From positions 62,001 through 126,000 of the forward strand of contig NZ_JACHBZ010000016.1 of NCBI RefSeq assembly GCF_014200575.1: DNA of 64,000 nucleotides, written 5' to 3'. Positions 43,126-52,648 of this stretch are shown in pieces. Source of the DNA: Mucilaginibacter saanensis. GTDB taxonomy: Bacteria; Bacteroidota; Bacteroidia; Sphingobacteriales; Sphingobacteriaceae. The first letter of the stretch is position 1, and every line of letters begins with the position of its first letter. The notes under the pieces are model-generated. The model was given only the letters and a program-made list of their open reading frames with translations. It had not been told where the DNA came from and ran no database searches. A program made the translations under genes and the position numbers.

Positions 43126-46100
43126 TTATTTATTCAATTTAAAAAACCTGATAGGTTTGTTATTAAAGGCAACGGCATAAATTATACCGGTTGGGGTTTT
43201 AATGGTTTTGATGTCCCTTACCTCGCCGCGAAGCAAAAAACCGGATGCTGCCGGCGGAATGTTTTCCAGATCCCGGTTACCATCCAAAAACAGCACGTCA
43301 CCATAATCGGCATCGTACCGGCCCTCGTATGGCAGCACGCCGCTAAAATTACCACCCGCCAGTATGCCCTTACCATGGCCCGCCACAAAGGTACTCAAGC
43401 CAAAAATGGGTGTCATTTGGGCCGATGCCGGGAACGCCTTAAACACAAAGTTACCTTTCCCCTGGTTATAAAAAACTCCCGACTGGAATGATGCAGCCAT
43501 CAATGGCCTGGTATCATTTAACGAATCGCCAAAAAGCTGCTCAACCGTTTTGCCGGCAAAATCATGATAGTATAAAAACTTCTTTTTGATGAGCGGTACC
43601 TGCCGTTCAATTTCGCCCTTGCCCAAAAAGGTATAATATTTTTGATCAATGCCATAGGCAACTATGGGATCAATGGTGCCATTTTTATCTAAATCAGACA
43701 AGTATAGTTTCAGCGGTGCATCAAGGGGGGGCTTTAACTTGGAGTTGCTGCCGTAGTTGCCTGCCAGTATATCAATTTTACCGTCTCCATCCACATCGGT
43801 TAATATTATTTTTTGCCACCAGCCGGTTAGTTTATCCATAGCTTCCTGATGCCGTTCAACCAGTTTGCCCCTTTGGTTAAGGAATACTTTTACCGGCATC
43901 CACTCGCCTGCAACCACCAGATCGGGCCAGCCATCATTATCCAGGTCGGCAAAGGCGGCGGAGCGCAGCATACCGGCATGTTTAAGTTCTTCGGGTATAG
44001 CAGCCTGGTGATATACGCCATGGCCATCATTCATCAGTAAATATGATTCGGGAATTTTACCAAACCCAAAGCTATCAGGTGCGCCTCCTACAAAAATATC
44101 GGGAAAACCATCGTGGTTCACATCGGCAACTGCAACTGCCGATTTGTTGAGTTTGATGGACGGAATATTAGCCGACCTGGTGAAATTACCCTTACCATCA
44201 TTCATGTACAGCCTATCGGCCAGTTCTGCAGAACCATTGGGTAATTCATTACCACCGCTGGCCACATACAGATCGGGAAAGCCATCATGATTGGCATCCA
44301 GGAAAACGGCATCCACATCCTCACTGGCAGAGTCGGCCACAAAAGCGGGCTGTGGCGATAGTTTAAAATCGCCGTTGGCAATCTGAATAAACAAGGCACC
44401 GGGTTGGTTTCGGGCACCGCAAACATAAAAATCTTCCAGCCCGTCATGGTTTACATCGACAACCGCCATCCGCGGCCCCTCGGCAGATAACATGTGCGGA
44501 ATAAGTGGCTGCTGGTTAAAATCAACAAAGCTATCTTCCTGGTGTTTCCAGTTGGTATGTATGCTGCTGGTTATCTCTTTAAATACCGGTTTTTGCGATG
44601 GGAAAAACTGGCTATAGTTAAACTTACCACCGGCATTGTGCTGATCAATGGTTAGCTGTTTGCCAGCCTTTACATTTTTTAAAACCTGGTAAGTTTGGTT
44701 AGGCCAAACAATTAATACGCTGTCTGCCGTTTGTTTTTTACCCAAACCAAAATGCAGCCGCGGCTCAACCGACGACTGGAACCCGCGGGTAAGCATTAAC
44801 TGCTCATACTGCATTTGCCCGCTGCAAAAAACGTAGGCCTTTACACCTATGCCAAAGCTATTATCCTGCCGCCCGGTAAATTTCAGGCTCAGGTAAGGTG
44901 TTACAGTTGACACGTTACGGTAAATACCCGCCTCGTGATTTACATTATTGGTTATCAGATCAAGCTTGCCATCATTATTCAGATCGGCATAGGCTGCGCC
45001 ATTGGCCAGGCCAGCATCGCGCATACCCCAGTCAAAGCTTTTGTCTGTAAACTTTTCATTTAAATTACCCTTAAATAAATAGCTGTGTGCTGCACCCAGG
45101 GGCATTTTATCCAGCACCACGCTGTCATAACCGGTACCGCTGTTCAGCATTCCCTGCACCTGACCATTGGAAACAAAGGTTACATAATCCATATCCAGGG
45201 CACGGCGCTTAATACCATTGGCAATAAAAAGATCCTTAATGCCATCGTTATCAAAATCGGCCAGCAGCGGGCTCCAGCTCCAGTCGGTAGCGTAAACGCC
45301 ATCCATCAGGGCTACATCGCTAAAGGCTTCGCCATTGCCCATATTTTTTTGCAGGGCATTGCGCGAGTACTGGTTCTGAAAACCATTGCGGGTTATTTTA
45401 AATTTATACTGATCATAAGATTCATCCCCGCCATAACTTTTAAGTACGGTTTCGTCTGAAGGCAGCATGTCGGCAGTTATAATATCGAGCTGACCGTCGT
45501 TGTTAAAGTCGGCCATATCATTACCCATACTAAAGCGGCTGTAATGGTTAAAATGCTTAGCGCCCGATTCGGTAAAAGTGCCATCGTGGTTATTGATGTA
45601 GTAATAATCGTTTTCATGAAAATCATTTCCTACGTATATATCTTCCCAGCCATCGTTATTAACATCACCCACGGCTACTCCCAGGCCATAACCCAGTGCG
45701 CTGCTATAAATGCCTGCCTTTTTGGTTACATCGGTAAAATGGCCGCCGGTATTCAGGTATAGTTTACTGCCAGCCAGCCTATTTTCGTTTTTACGCATGG
45801 ATGTATCGCCATAAATGCCCACCGAATGGTCAGACTGGTTTAGCAAAAAACAATCGAGCTTACCATCATGGTTATAATCAAAAAAAACAGCCTGGGTTGA
45901 GTAGCCCGAAAAATCAAGCCCATACTCGGCGGCCCTTTCGGTAAATGTGCCGTCGTGATTATTAATATAGAGCATATTGTGCCCTTTTAAGTTCAGTTTC
46001 CCGGCTACGGCACAAACATAAATATCCAGGTAACCATCATTATTCACATCGGCCATGGTTACGCCCGTGCTCCAGTCGGCAATACCGGCGATGCCCGCCT

Positions 46101-46425
46101 TTTGGGTAATATCCTCAAACTTATAGTTGCCTTTATTTAAATAAAGCTTATTACCCCCTTTTTGATTGGCGGTGAAAAATATATCGGGCAGCCCGTCATT
46201 ATTAATATCACCAACGGCCACGCCGCCGCCATTGTAATAGTACAGATAGTCTAAAATGCCAGGACGCTCATTATCACTGATACGGTTTACAAAATGAATG
46301 TTGGTTTGCGCCGATGGCAACTGCTCAAAAAGAGGCGGCACAACCGGTTCATGCCTGCATGAAAGCAAGCTTAAAAGCAGCAGCCATAAAAAAGGGCGAG
46401 TTTTGTACCGTATTAATTGAGCCAT
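43126..46425 (-). CDS. Large FG-GAP/VCBS-repeat lipoprotein with ASPIC/UnbV domain (CRTAC1-like)
   Basis: 1099 residues, lipobox LLSC around 20-23. Many repeats of the calcium-loop form DxNxDGxxD (for example VGDINNDGLPDIFF, VDVNHDGLEDFYV) make up two beta-propeller blocks, about 55-470 and 640-1010. Between them, about 520-600, lies an ASPIC/UnbV domain ending SVEPRLHFGLG and VLIVWPNQTY. Such proteins sit in Bacteroidota glycan loci, often beside SusD, probably as surface binding or adhesion proteins. 1 bp separates it from both neighbours. Confidence 0.9.
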   Translation of the reverse strand: MAQLIRYKTRPFLWLLLLSLLSCRHEPVVPPLFEQLPSAQTNIHFVNRISDNERPGILDYLYYYNGGGVAVGDINNDGLPDIFFTANQKGGNKLYLNKGNYKFEDITQKAGIAGIADWSTGVTMADVNNDGYLDIYVCAVAGKLNLKGHNMLYINNHDGTFTERAAEYGLDFSGYSTQAVFFDYNHDGKLDCFLLNQSDHSVGIYGDTSMRKNENRLAGSKLYLNTGGHFTDVTKKAGIYSSALGYGLGVAVGDVNNDGWEDIYVGNDFHENDYYYINNHDGTFTESGAKHFNHYSRFSMGNDMADFNNDGQLDIITADMLPSDETVLKSYGGDESYDQYKFKITRNGFQNQYSRNALQKNMGNGEAFSDVALMDGVYATDWSWSPLLADFDNDGIKDLFIANGIKRRALDMDYVTFVSNGQVQGMLNSGTGYDSVVLDKMPLGAAHSYLFKGNLNEKFTDKSFDWGMRDAGLANGAAYADLNNDGKLDLITNNVNHEAGIYRNVSTVTPYLSLKFTGRQDNSFGIGVKAYVFCSGQMQYEQLMLTRGFQSSVEPRLHFGLGKKQTADSVLIVWPNQTYQVLKNVKAGKQLTIDQHNAGGKFNYSQFFPSQKPVFKEITSSIHTNWKHQEDSFVDFNQQPLIPHMLSAEGPRMAVVDVNHDGLEDFYVCGARNQPGALFIQIANGDFKLSPQPAFVADSASEDVDAVFLDANHDGFPDLYVASGGNELPNGSAELADRLYMNDGKGNFTRSANIPSIKLNKSAVAVADVNHDGFPDIFVGGAPDSFGFGKIPESYLLMNDGHGVYHQAAIPEELKHAGMLRSAAFADLDNDGWPDLVVAGEWMPVKVFLNQRGKLVERHQEAMDKLTGWWQKIILTDVDGDGKIDILAGNYGSNSKLKPPLDAPLKLYLSDLDKNGTIDPIVAYGIDQKYYTFLGKGEIERQVPLIKKKFLYYHDFAGKTVEQLFGDSLNDTRPLMAASFQSGVFYNQGKGNFVFKAFPASAQMTPIFGLSTFVAGHGKGILAGGNFSGVLPYEGRYDADYGDVLFLDGNRDLENIPPAASGFLLRGEVRDIKTIKTPTGIIYAVAFNNKPIRFFKLNK

Positions 46426-46426
46426 A

Positions 46427-47350
46427 TTAAAGCACCGGATAATTAACCTGCATGTTTACTATATCTTTATCGCCCGAGGGCACCTTGTTATCTAAATATC
46501 TTTCAAAGGGAGCTATCTGTTTCAGTAAGTTATGATCCTGCAGATATTTCTCCATGGCATTATATATTTTTTGCCGGTCGCTGTATTTACCGGTATAATC
46601 GCCTACCAGCATTTTGCCACCGGGCATGTGCATAAAAGTAATGCAGCCGGTAGAGTTTACCTGCCTGTTTACCGGTATGCCTATCATGATCTGCAATGAA
46701 TCGGCCTTTTGTGTGTAGTAGGCCCCAGACAGGGCCTGCGTTGCCTCAATATTATTTTGTGCAATAAAACTATGCAGTTCTGTTGCGGCCTTTACCATTT
46801 CCGGGTATTTGTTTTTAGCCGGAATAATTTCTTTTTTAACTGCTATGTAGCTTTCGGCTACATTTTTTTGGTTGATGTTAAAGCCATAGTACAGCCGGGC
46901 ATCTTCCATAAAAGCTTTGAGTTGCTGTATAACAACAGTGTTATCTGATACAGTAAATTGTGAAAGCAGCCATCTGCCCACATTGGTTTTGAAATCAATA
47001 AGTATAGTGGTATTACTGTAGGGTAGTGCACCAGGCATTACCGTGTAGTAATAATGATGATCAATATGGTTTGATGATATCATCACATTAAACTTATTGC
47101 CATCGGTATTTTTTACGCTAAAAGCGCGCCCGGGTATGTTGATCAAAAAACCCGTAGTATCGGTTTTAACCGTATGGGCCTTATCCAATTGATTGTGGAT
47201 ATCAGTTTGCCATCTTTTCCAGTTATCGGGCGAATTTAACTGCTGACAAACGTCAAAATAGTTTGATTTAATAAGAACACTGCTGTGTTGCTGAAATGGA
47301 ATAAAGCCTATAATTATTAATAAGAATAATACAATTACCGCTTTTTTCAT
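46427..47350 (-). CDS. Membrane-anchored SRPBCC/GyrI-like effector-binding protein
   Basis: 307 residues. An N-terminal hydrophobic segment (about 3-20, AVIVLFLLIIIGFIPF) serves as anchor or signal. The middle (about 28-150) resembles the SRPBCC fold (FDVCQQLNSPDNWKRWQTDI), and the C-terminal half (about 175-305) a GyrI-like small-molecule domain (MLVGDYTGKYSDRQKIYNAMEKYL). No DNA-binding domain is present. The ligand-binding domain would face the periplasm, an odd place for this family. It is the first gene of the operon that ends with the PAP2-like lipoprotein, just after an intrinsic terminator. Confidence 0.72.
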   Translation of the reverse strand: MKKAVIVLFLLIIIGFIPFQQHSSVLIKSNYFDVCQQLNSPDNWKRWQTDIHNQLDKAHTVKTDTTGFLINIPGRAFSVKNTDGNKFNVMISSNHIDHHYYYTVMPGALPYSNTTILIDFKTNVGRWLLSQFTVSDNTVVIQQLKAFMEDARLYYGFNINQKNVAESYIAVKKEIIPAKNKYPEMVKAATELHSFIAQNNIEATQALSGAYYTQKADSLQIMIGIPVNRQVNSTGCITFMHMPGGKMLVGDYTGKYSDRQKIYNAMEKYLQDHNLLKQIAPFERYLDNKVPSGDKDIVNMQVNYPVL

Positions 47351-47419
47351 GTTATAAGTAAGGGACCTGAATTTTATACTATTATTAATACTCTGGTTAT
47401 ATCAGTCACTTTGTTAAAA

Positions 47420-47450
47420 ACAACGGAACAGCTGTTAGCTGTTCCGTTGT
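47420..47450 (-). terminator. Intrinsic terminator between SusD and the accessory operon
   Basis: Perfect 14-bp stem ACAACGGAACAGCT (47420-47433) with its complement at 47437-47450 and a 3-nt loop. On the minus strand it is followed by TTTTTAACAAAG. It lies 27 bp after the SusD stop and 70 bp before the next start, so it probably holds accessory-gene expression below that of SusCD. Confidence 0.9.
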
Positions 47451-47477
47451 GTAACTGGTATAAATCAAATATATTAA

Positions 47478-49004
47478 TCAATAACCCGGATTTTGTTTTA
47501 ACAAAGGGTTAGTATTAATTTGAGGCTGTGGTATTGGATAAAGGAAAGTATGGTTATCTGCTGCATCCTGTGATTTACCAGGTGCGCGGGCTCCTGTGAA
47601 ATACTTTTTGCCGGTTGCTACTTCAAACCGGATCAGGTCATTCCTTCTCCAGCCTTCCCATGCAAATTCACGGCCACGCTCGGCCAGCAAATCATCATAA
47701 GATAAACTGGTAAGGTTAGCCACGCCTGCTCTCAGCCTTACCTTATTTACATTAACAAGTGCATCACTTTCATCACCCAGGTGTAACTGGGCTTCGGCAA
47801 CCATCATGTAAGCATCGGCTAAACGGAAACGTACACCATCGTTACTTGTACCATCGCTACCGGTACCTGGTTGCGGCTGGTATTTTACGCTACGGGCACC
47901 TGCATATTTAAAGCTATCGGCAGGGTTGCTCAGTTCATTAACATAAGGGCTTAATACTACGCCGGCTATAGCGGCACCGGTTGATGTATACTGCTGACCA
48001 ACTAACCACATTTTTTTACGTTTATCAACATCTGTAAATGTGCGGTAAAATGCAGTTGGAGCACAGAAACCGTTATATGGCTGAGCAGTTAAGTTAAAGG
48101 TTAAGTTGTTATTGTAGTTAAGCGTATACATTTGAATTACGTTACCCTTAATAAGGGGATAGTTGAAAGGGATACAAAATATGTTTTCAACAGAACCACG
48201 GTTGCTATAGGTAAAGTTATCCAGGAAGTTTGGCTGAAGGCTATATTTATTGGAGTTAATAACCATATTGGCAGCGTTTAAAGCCTTAGTCCACTGTGCT
48301 GTGCCTGTATATACCTGTGCATTTAAGTATAATTTAGCAAGCAGCATATAACCGGCCCACTGGTTAAAGTGACCATATATAGCGGTGTTACCGGCAGAAT
48401 TATCTGTTGATAACAAAGGGATGTTCTTTAACAGATCGGCCTCAATATAGGCGTATACATCGGCTCTGGCAACTGGTGCCAAACTTGCTGTAGAACTGTA
48501 TGATGTTATTAATGGAATGCTGCCATACAAGTCAGTCATCAGGAAGAAATAGTAATCCCTTAAAACACTGATCTCGGCCACAATGGCGTCTGAGTTAGAC
48601 GGTTTGTTTTTTAAGCCGTTTAAAATGCTGATACTGAAATTACATTTAGTTATACCTGCACTCAGGTCGGTCCATCCGCCGTTAACGTTGGCATTGTCAT
48701 TGGCTACGGTGTGTAACCATAATTGGGTGTGCTCGCCACCGTCATACCAGTCATTACCACGTGTTGGTATCACCATTTCGTCAGTTGAAACCTCGTTTAA
48801 CTGAAACACGTTTTCTGTTTGCAATGGCGTTAAGGCGGTGTAAGGCGGTGCAACTATGCCCGCGTTTATTTGCTGGGGTGTTTGATAAAACTGATCTACC
48901 GGAACAACGGTATACGTATTCTGATCAAGTTTTTTACACGATTGTATGATAATACTACCCGCTGACAGTAATAGTACCAGGCTTAATATTTTCTTATTTT
49001 TCAT
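47478..49004 (-). CDS. SusD/RagB-type lipoprotein (second locus)
   Basis: 508 residues, lipobox QSC near residue 23. Family blocks: VAEISVLRDYYFFLMTDLYGSIPL near residue 145 and C-terminal MVAEAQLHLGDESDALVNVNKVRLRAGV and AERGREFAWEGWRRNDLIRF. It is the surface glycan-binding partner of the SusC 30 bp upstream. Confidence 0.94.
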   Translation of the reverse strand: MKNKKILSLVLLLSAGSIIIQSCKKLDQNTYTVVPVDQFYQTPQQINAGIVAPPYTALTPLQTENVFQLNEVSTDEMVIPTRGNDWYDGGEHTQLWLHTVANDNANVNGGWTDLSAGITKCNFSISILNGLKNKPSNSDAIVAEISVLRDYYFFLMTDLYGSIPLITSYSSTASLAPVARADVYAYIEADLLKNIPLLSTDNSAGNTAIYGHFNQWAGYMLLAKLYLNAQVYTGTAQWTKALNAANMVINSNKYSLQPNFLDNFTYSNRGSVENIFCIPFNYPLIKGNVIQMYTLNYNNNLTFNLTAQPYNGFCAPTAFYRTFTDVDKRKKMWLVGQQYTSTGAAIAGVVLSPYVNELSNPADSFKYAGARSVKYQPQPGTGSDGTSNDGVRFRLADAYMMVAEAQLHLGDESDALVNVNKVRLRAGVANLTSLSYDDLLAERGREFAWEGWRRNDLIRFEVATGKKYFTGARAPGKSQDAADNHTFLYPIPQPQINTNPLLKQNPGY

Positions 49005-49034
49005 CTCTTTTAAAATTTGAATTACAAACAGTTA

Positions 49035-52028
49035 TTATTTAAATGAAACACTGGTACCGAATGTAAAAGTTCTTGTTTTTGGATAGTAAGCATAACCGCC
49101 GTAATCAGCATCAATATAAGATTGATTTCCTGTAGTAACCCCCTGGGCATTGGTGCCGGTTGTGCTACCAGATGTTGAAACCTCCGGATCAAGACCTCTG
49201 TACTTGGTGATCACAAACAGGTTGTTTGCTGCTACAAAAACCCTCAGGCTGTTTAACCCTTTAATTTGTTTAAAGGTATAACCTATAGAGGCATTATCCA
49301 ATCTCAGGTATGATGCATTTTCAAGCCATCTGTCTGATTGGGTTGGGTTGCTTGTAACGCCGTTGGTTAATGCTGTTCTGGTAGTATTGGTAGTTGGCAG
49401 GCGGGTAACGGTTTCGTAATCTAACAAGGTGTTGTTAAATACTTTTTGTCCGTACACACCACGCAGGAAGAAACTCAGGCTCCAGTTTTTATAGTTGAAA
49501 CTGTTGTTGATGCCATAGTTAAATTTAGGACTTGGATCAATGTAGTGTTTTGGCGGAGCCTGGCCAGGATAATCGGCCACGGTTTTACCATCAAACAATT
49601 CTACACCTTGTGCATTGATGCCGGTATAGTGCGGCAGGTAAAATACGTAAGGGGCGTATCCCGGTACAAAACGGGTAATAGCTGTTGAGCTTAAACCCTG
49701 GCCCTGTGCATAACCTACTTCAATAAAGCTGGTTTTTACAGATGTGCCATCGGCAAGCGTACCAGACAGGTTAGCTATGCGGGTTTTAACAAAGTTGATG
49801 TTACCTGATGCTGTCCAGTTAAGACCTTCGCCTTTGATGATCTGGCCGGTAAGCGCAAGCTCAATACCCTTATTGGTTAATGACCCAACGTTTGATAATG
49901 TGGTAGATACAAAGTTTGGAGGTGTTGGTACGCTATTGGCAAATAACAGGTTGTTGGTTCTGTCATTGTAATAGTTAAAATCACCAGATAAACGATCATT
50001 AAACAGGGAGAAATCAAGCCCTATATTTCTACCAATCCTGGTTTCCCATTTTAAGTAAGGGTTTGCATTTTGGTTTGGTGAGTAGCTACCAGGATATGAA
50101 CCTGAGCCTGAACCATCATAGTATTTTTTGCCCAGTGCAACAAGCGCTAAGCTGCTATAATCGCCGATACCGTTTGCGTTACCTACCTGGCCATAGCCTG
50201 CACGGATCTTCAAATCGTTAATCCATTCTACATCGTTAACCAGGTCACGCTTTAAACGGTAAGCCAAATCAAACGCAGGGAAATAACCTACCTGATAGTT
50301 GGCACCAAATTTACTTGACTGGTCACGGCGGATAGATGCGGTAGCGTAAAAGCGGTTATCATAATTATAGTTTACACGACCAAGCAATGAGCTTAACTGA
50401 TACTGCTCTTTGTATGAGTCCGGTGTAGGGAATATTAAGCCTGAACCCAAGGCATTATCTAAGCTTTGCGGTACTAACAGTTGTTGTGCAGCAGCAAAAA
50501 AGTAATCATAGTTGAATACGCTGCGCTCAGCCACGGCTGTTACCGATATACTGTGCTTGCCAAAGGTTTTATCATAGTTAATGTGAATATCGCCTTTGTA
50601 GGAGTTGTTGTTGTAGTTACTATTAACCGCCATGCTATTGCTGTTCTGTGCTTTAAAGCTTGGAATAAAGTAATGGGTTTGAACGTTGTTACGTGTTGTT
50701 GACCCGGTTACTCCAATTTTTAATTCAGGCAGCAAATTATAGTTAATGCTGGCGTTGATATTGGTTAAATACTCATTATGCCTGTTATAGGTATCAGTTA
50801 AGTACAATACCGGGTTATAAGCATTATAACCTGCACCGTAATCATTAAATGAACCATCGGCATTTCTGACAGGGATGGTTGGCAATGCATTAAATACATA
50901 ACCAATAGCATTATAATTGGTTAAGCTACGGTTAGTATTCACGTTAGAGATACCTAACTGAATGTCCAATTTGTCATTAAGCGCCTTTTGCTCTGCATTA
51001 AAACGTAAACCCAACTGTTGTTTGTTACTGTTAATAATAACACCCTGCTGGTTCTGGAAGTTTAATGAAGCACGGTAGTTAAAACCGTTTGCCCCGCCAG
51101 ATATTGCAACGTTATTGCTGTGCGTTAATGCAGTACGGGCAATAGCACGCTGCCAGTCAGTATTGGTATCGTCAGTTTCACCTTGTTGTTTTTGCGGATT
51201 GGCTTTGGCCTGTGGCGTAGCCAGGTATTCTGCAGTGTTTAACAGATCCCAGTATTTACTTTGATTAGAGATACCTACATAACCATTATAATCAACGGTT
51301 GATTTGCTGGCACTTCCTTTTTTGGTGTTTACGATGATTACACCATTTGCACCGCGCGAACCATAGATAGCTGTTGCCGATGCATCTTTTAACACATCAT
51401 AAGAGGCTATATCTGCCGGGGCTATGTTCTGAAACTGGCTCGGATCATCCAATGGAATACCATCAACCACAAACAATGGCGACTGGTTACCTGAAATAGA
51501 TGTTTGCCCCCTTAAGCGAATAGAGGCAGACTGGTTAGGGTCGCCACCTCCCTGGGTAATTACCAAACCTGCTACTTTACCCTGAACCTGGTCAAGCGGG
51601 TTAATAATGGCGCCCTGGTTAAAATCCTTGGCGCTGATGTTTGATACGGCACCGGTTAAATCCTTTTTACGTTGTGAACCGTAACCAACGCTTACAATCT
51701 GCACTTCGCTTAATGCAGTAGCGCTGCCTACTAACGAAATATTTATCGTTGTTTTACCGGTAATATCAACCTCTTGTTTGGCGTAACCAATAAATGATAC
51801 CACAAGGGTATTTGCCGAAGCTGGCAAAGAGAGTTTAAAGGCACCAGCCGCATCAGTATTGGTACCAATGGTTGAGCCTTTAGCCACAATGGATACGCCT
51901 GGCATAGGCAAACCATCATGTGAGTCTGTAACTTTACCAGTTACTACCCTGTTTTGTGCCCTGGCGGGCATAACAAAGAAGCAAAAAATGGCAAAACAGC
52001 TTACTTTAAGTAAATTTTTTAGCTGCAT
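49035..52028 (-). CDS. SusC/RagA-type TonB-dependent transporter (second locus)
   Basis: 997 residues. Signal peptide to about ARAQN (residue 25), regulatory-like domain about 28-105 (VVTGKVTDSHDGLPMPGVSI), plug with VQIVSVGYGSQRKKDLTGAVSN, then barrel with a C-terminal TFGTSVSFK strand. The plug carries the usual GANGVIIVNTKKG block. It is preceded by a 620-bp AT-rich spacer and the DUF6377 membrane regulator, which is the likely controller. Confidence 0.95.
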   Translation of the reverse strand: MQLKNLLKVSCFAIFCFFVMPARAQNRVVTGKVTDSHDGLPMPGVSIVAKGSTIGTNTDAAGAFKLSLPASANTLVVSFIGYAKQEVDITGKTTINISLVGSATALSEVQIVSVGYGSQRKKDLTGAVSNISAKDFNQGAIINPLDQVQGKVAGLVITQGGGDPNQSASIRLRGQTSISGNQSPLFVVDGIPLDDPSQFQNIAPADIASYDVLKDASATAIYGSRGANGVIIVNTKKGSASKSTVDYNGYVGISNQSKYWDLLNTAEYLATPQAKANPQKQQGETDDTNTDWQRAIARTALTHSNNVAISGGANGFNYRASLNFQNQQGVIINSNKQQLGLRFNAEQKALNDKLDIQLGISNVNTNRSLTNYNAIGYVFNALPTIPVRNADGSFNDYGAGYNAYNPVLYLTDTYNRHNEYLTNINASINYNLLPELKIGVTGSTTRNNVQTHYFIPSFKAQNSNSMAVNSNYNNNSYKGDIHINYDKTFGKHSISVTAVAERSVFNYDYFFAAAQQLLVPQSLDNALGSGLIFPTPDSYKEQYQLSSLLGRVNYNYDNRFYATASIRRDQSSKFGANYQVGYFPAFDLAYRLKRDLVNDVEWINDLKIRAGYGQVGNANGIGDYSSLALVALGKKYYDGSGSGSYPGSYSPNQNANPYLKWETRIGRNIGLDFSLFNDRLSGDFNYYNDRTNNLLFANSVPTPPNFVSTTLSNVGSLTNKGIELALTGQIIKGEGLNWTASGNINFVKTRIANLSGTLADGTSVKTSFIEVGYAQGQGLSSTAITRFVPGYAPYVFYLPHYTGINAQGVELFDGKTVADYPGQAPPKHYIDPSPKFNYGINNSFNYKNWSLSFFLRGVYGQKVFNNTLLDYETVTRLPTTNTTRTALTNGVTSNPTQSDRWLENASYLRLDNASIGYTFKQIKGLNSLRVFVAANNLFVITKYRGLDPEVSTSGSTTGTNAQGVTTGNQSYIDADYGGYAYYPKTRTFTFGTSVSFK

Positions 52029-52648
52029 AAATTTAGATTTAATGTTTAATTGGTTTGTTAAATATAACTATTGGTTTATTTAATTGAAATAAATATTAAT
52101 AATATTTTACTAAATGAATTTAAAATAACCTTCAATTAATTCATTGCGTAAAATCATTAATATCAAGCCATTACGGCGGGTTGCTGGTGGTGGGGTGGTT
52201 TATAGTCATAGGTTAGTTATTTTAAATCATAAAAAATCCAGTATGCACAAATGCCGAAGCAAAGCCAAAGCAATTAATCCATTTACAGCAAAACATTTTT
52301 AGCGGCTTACTGTAGGTTGCAACCTTTACAAGATTGCTTACACGAAAATTTTATTATTAAGGGTTTATATTTAAGCTTGGTTGGGGATACAGCCGGTGTA
52401 AAGTATTTTTAATCACACTACTTCTGATGACCCAATACAAAGTAATATGTAGAAATGTGCATTACCTATTTTTTTTGTGAAAATATAAGAAAAAAAGGTA
52501 TTATTTTTTTATAAAAACATAATAATCAACCGATTAAAAAAATACATACTTAAAAAAGTATAAACTAAATTTAACCGGTTTTAATACGTTTTTAACGCCT
52601 TATGATTGATTTTTACCCATACAGAGGGCTCTGTTAATAAAAATCAGA
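52029..52648 (-). promoter_or_regulatory. AT-rich upstream region of the second SusCD locus
   Basis: No gene; very AT-rich, with several T/A runs near 52470-52560. It should contain the SusC promoter and the 3' end of the DUF6377 transcript. I see no convincing terminator stem, so read-through from the regulator is possible. Confidence 0.35.
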
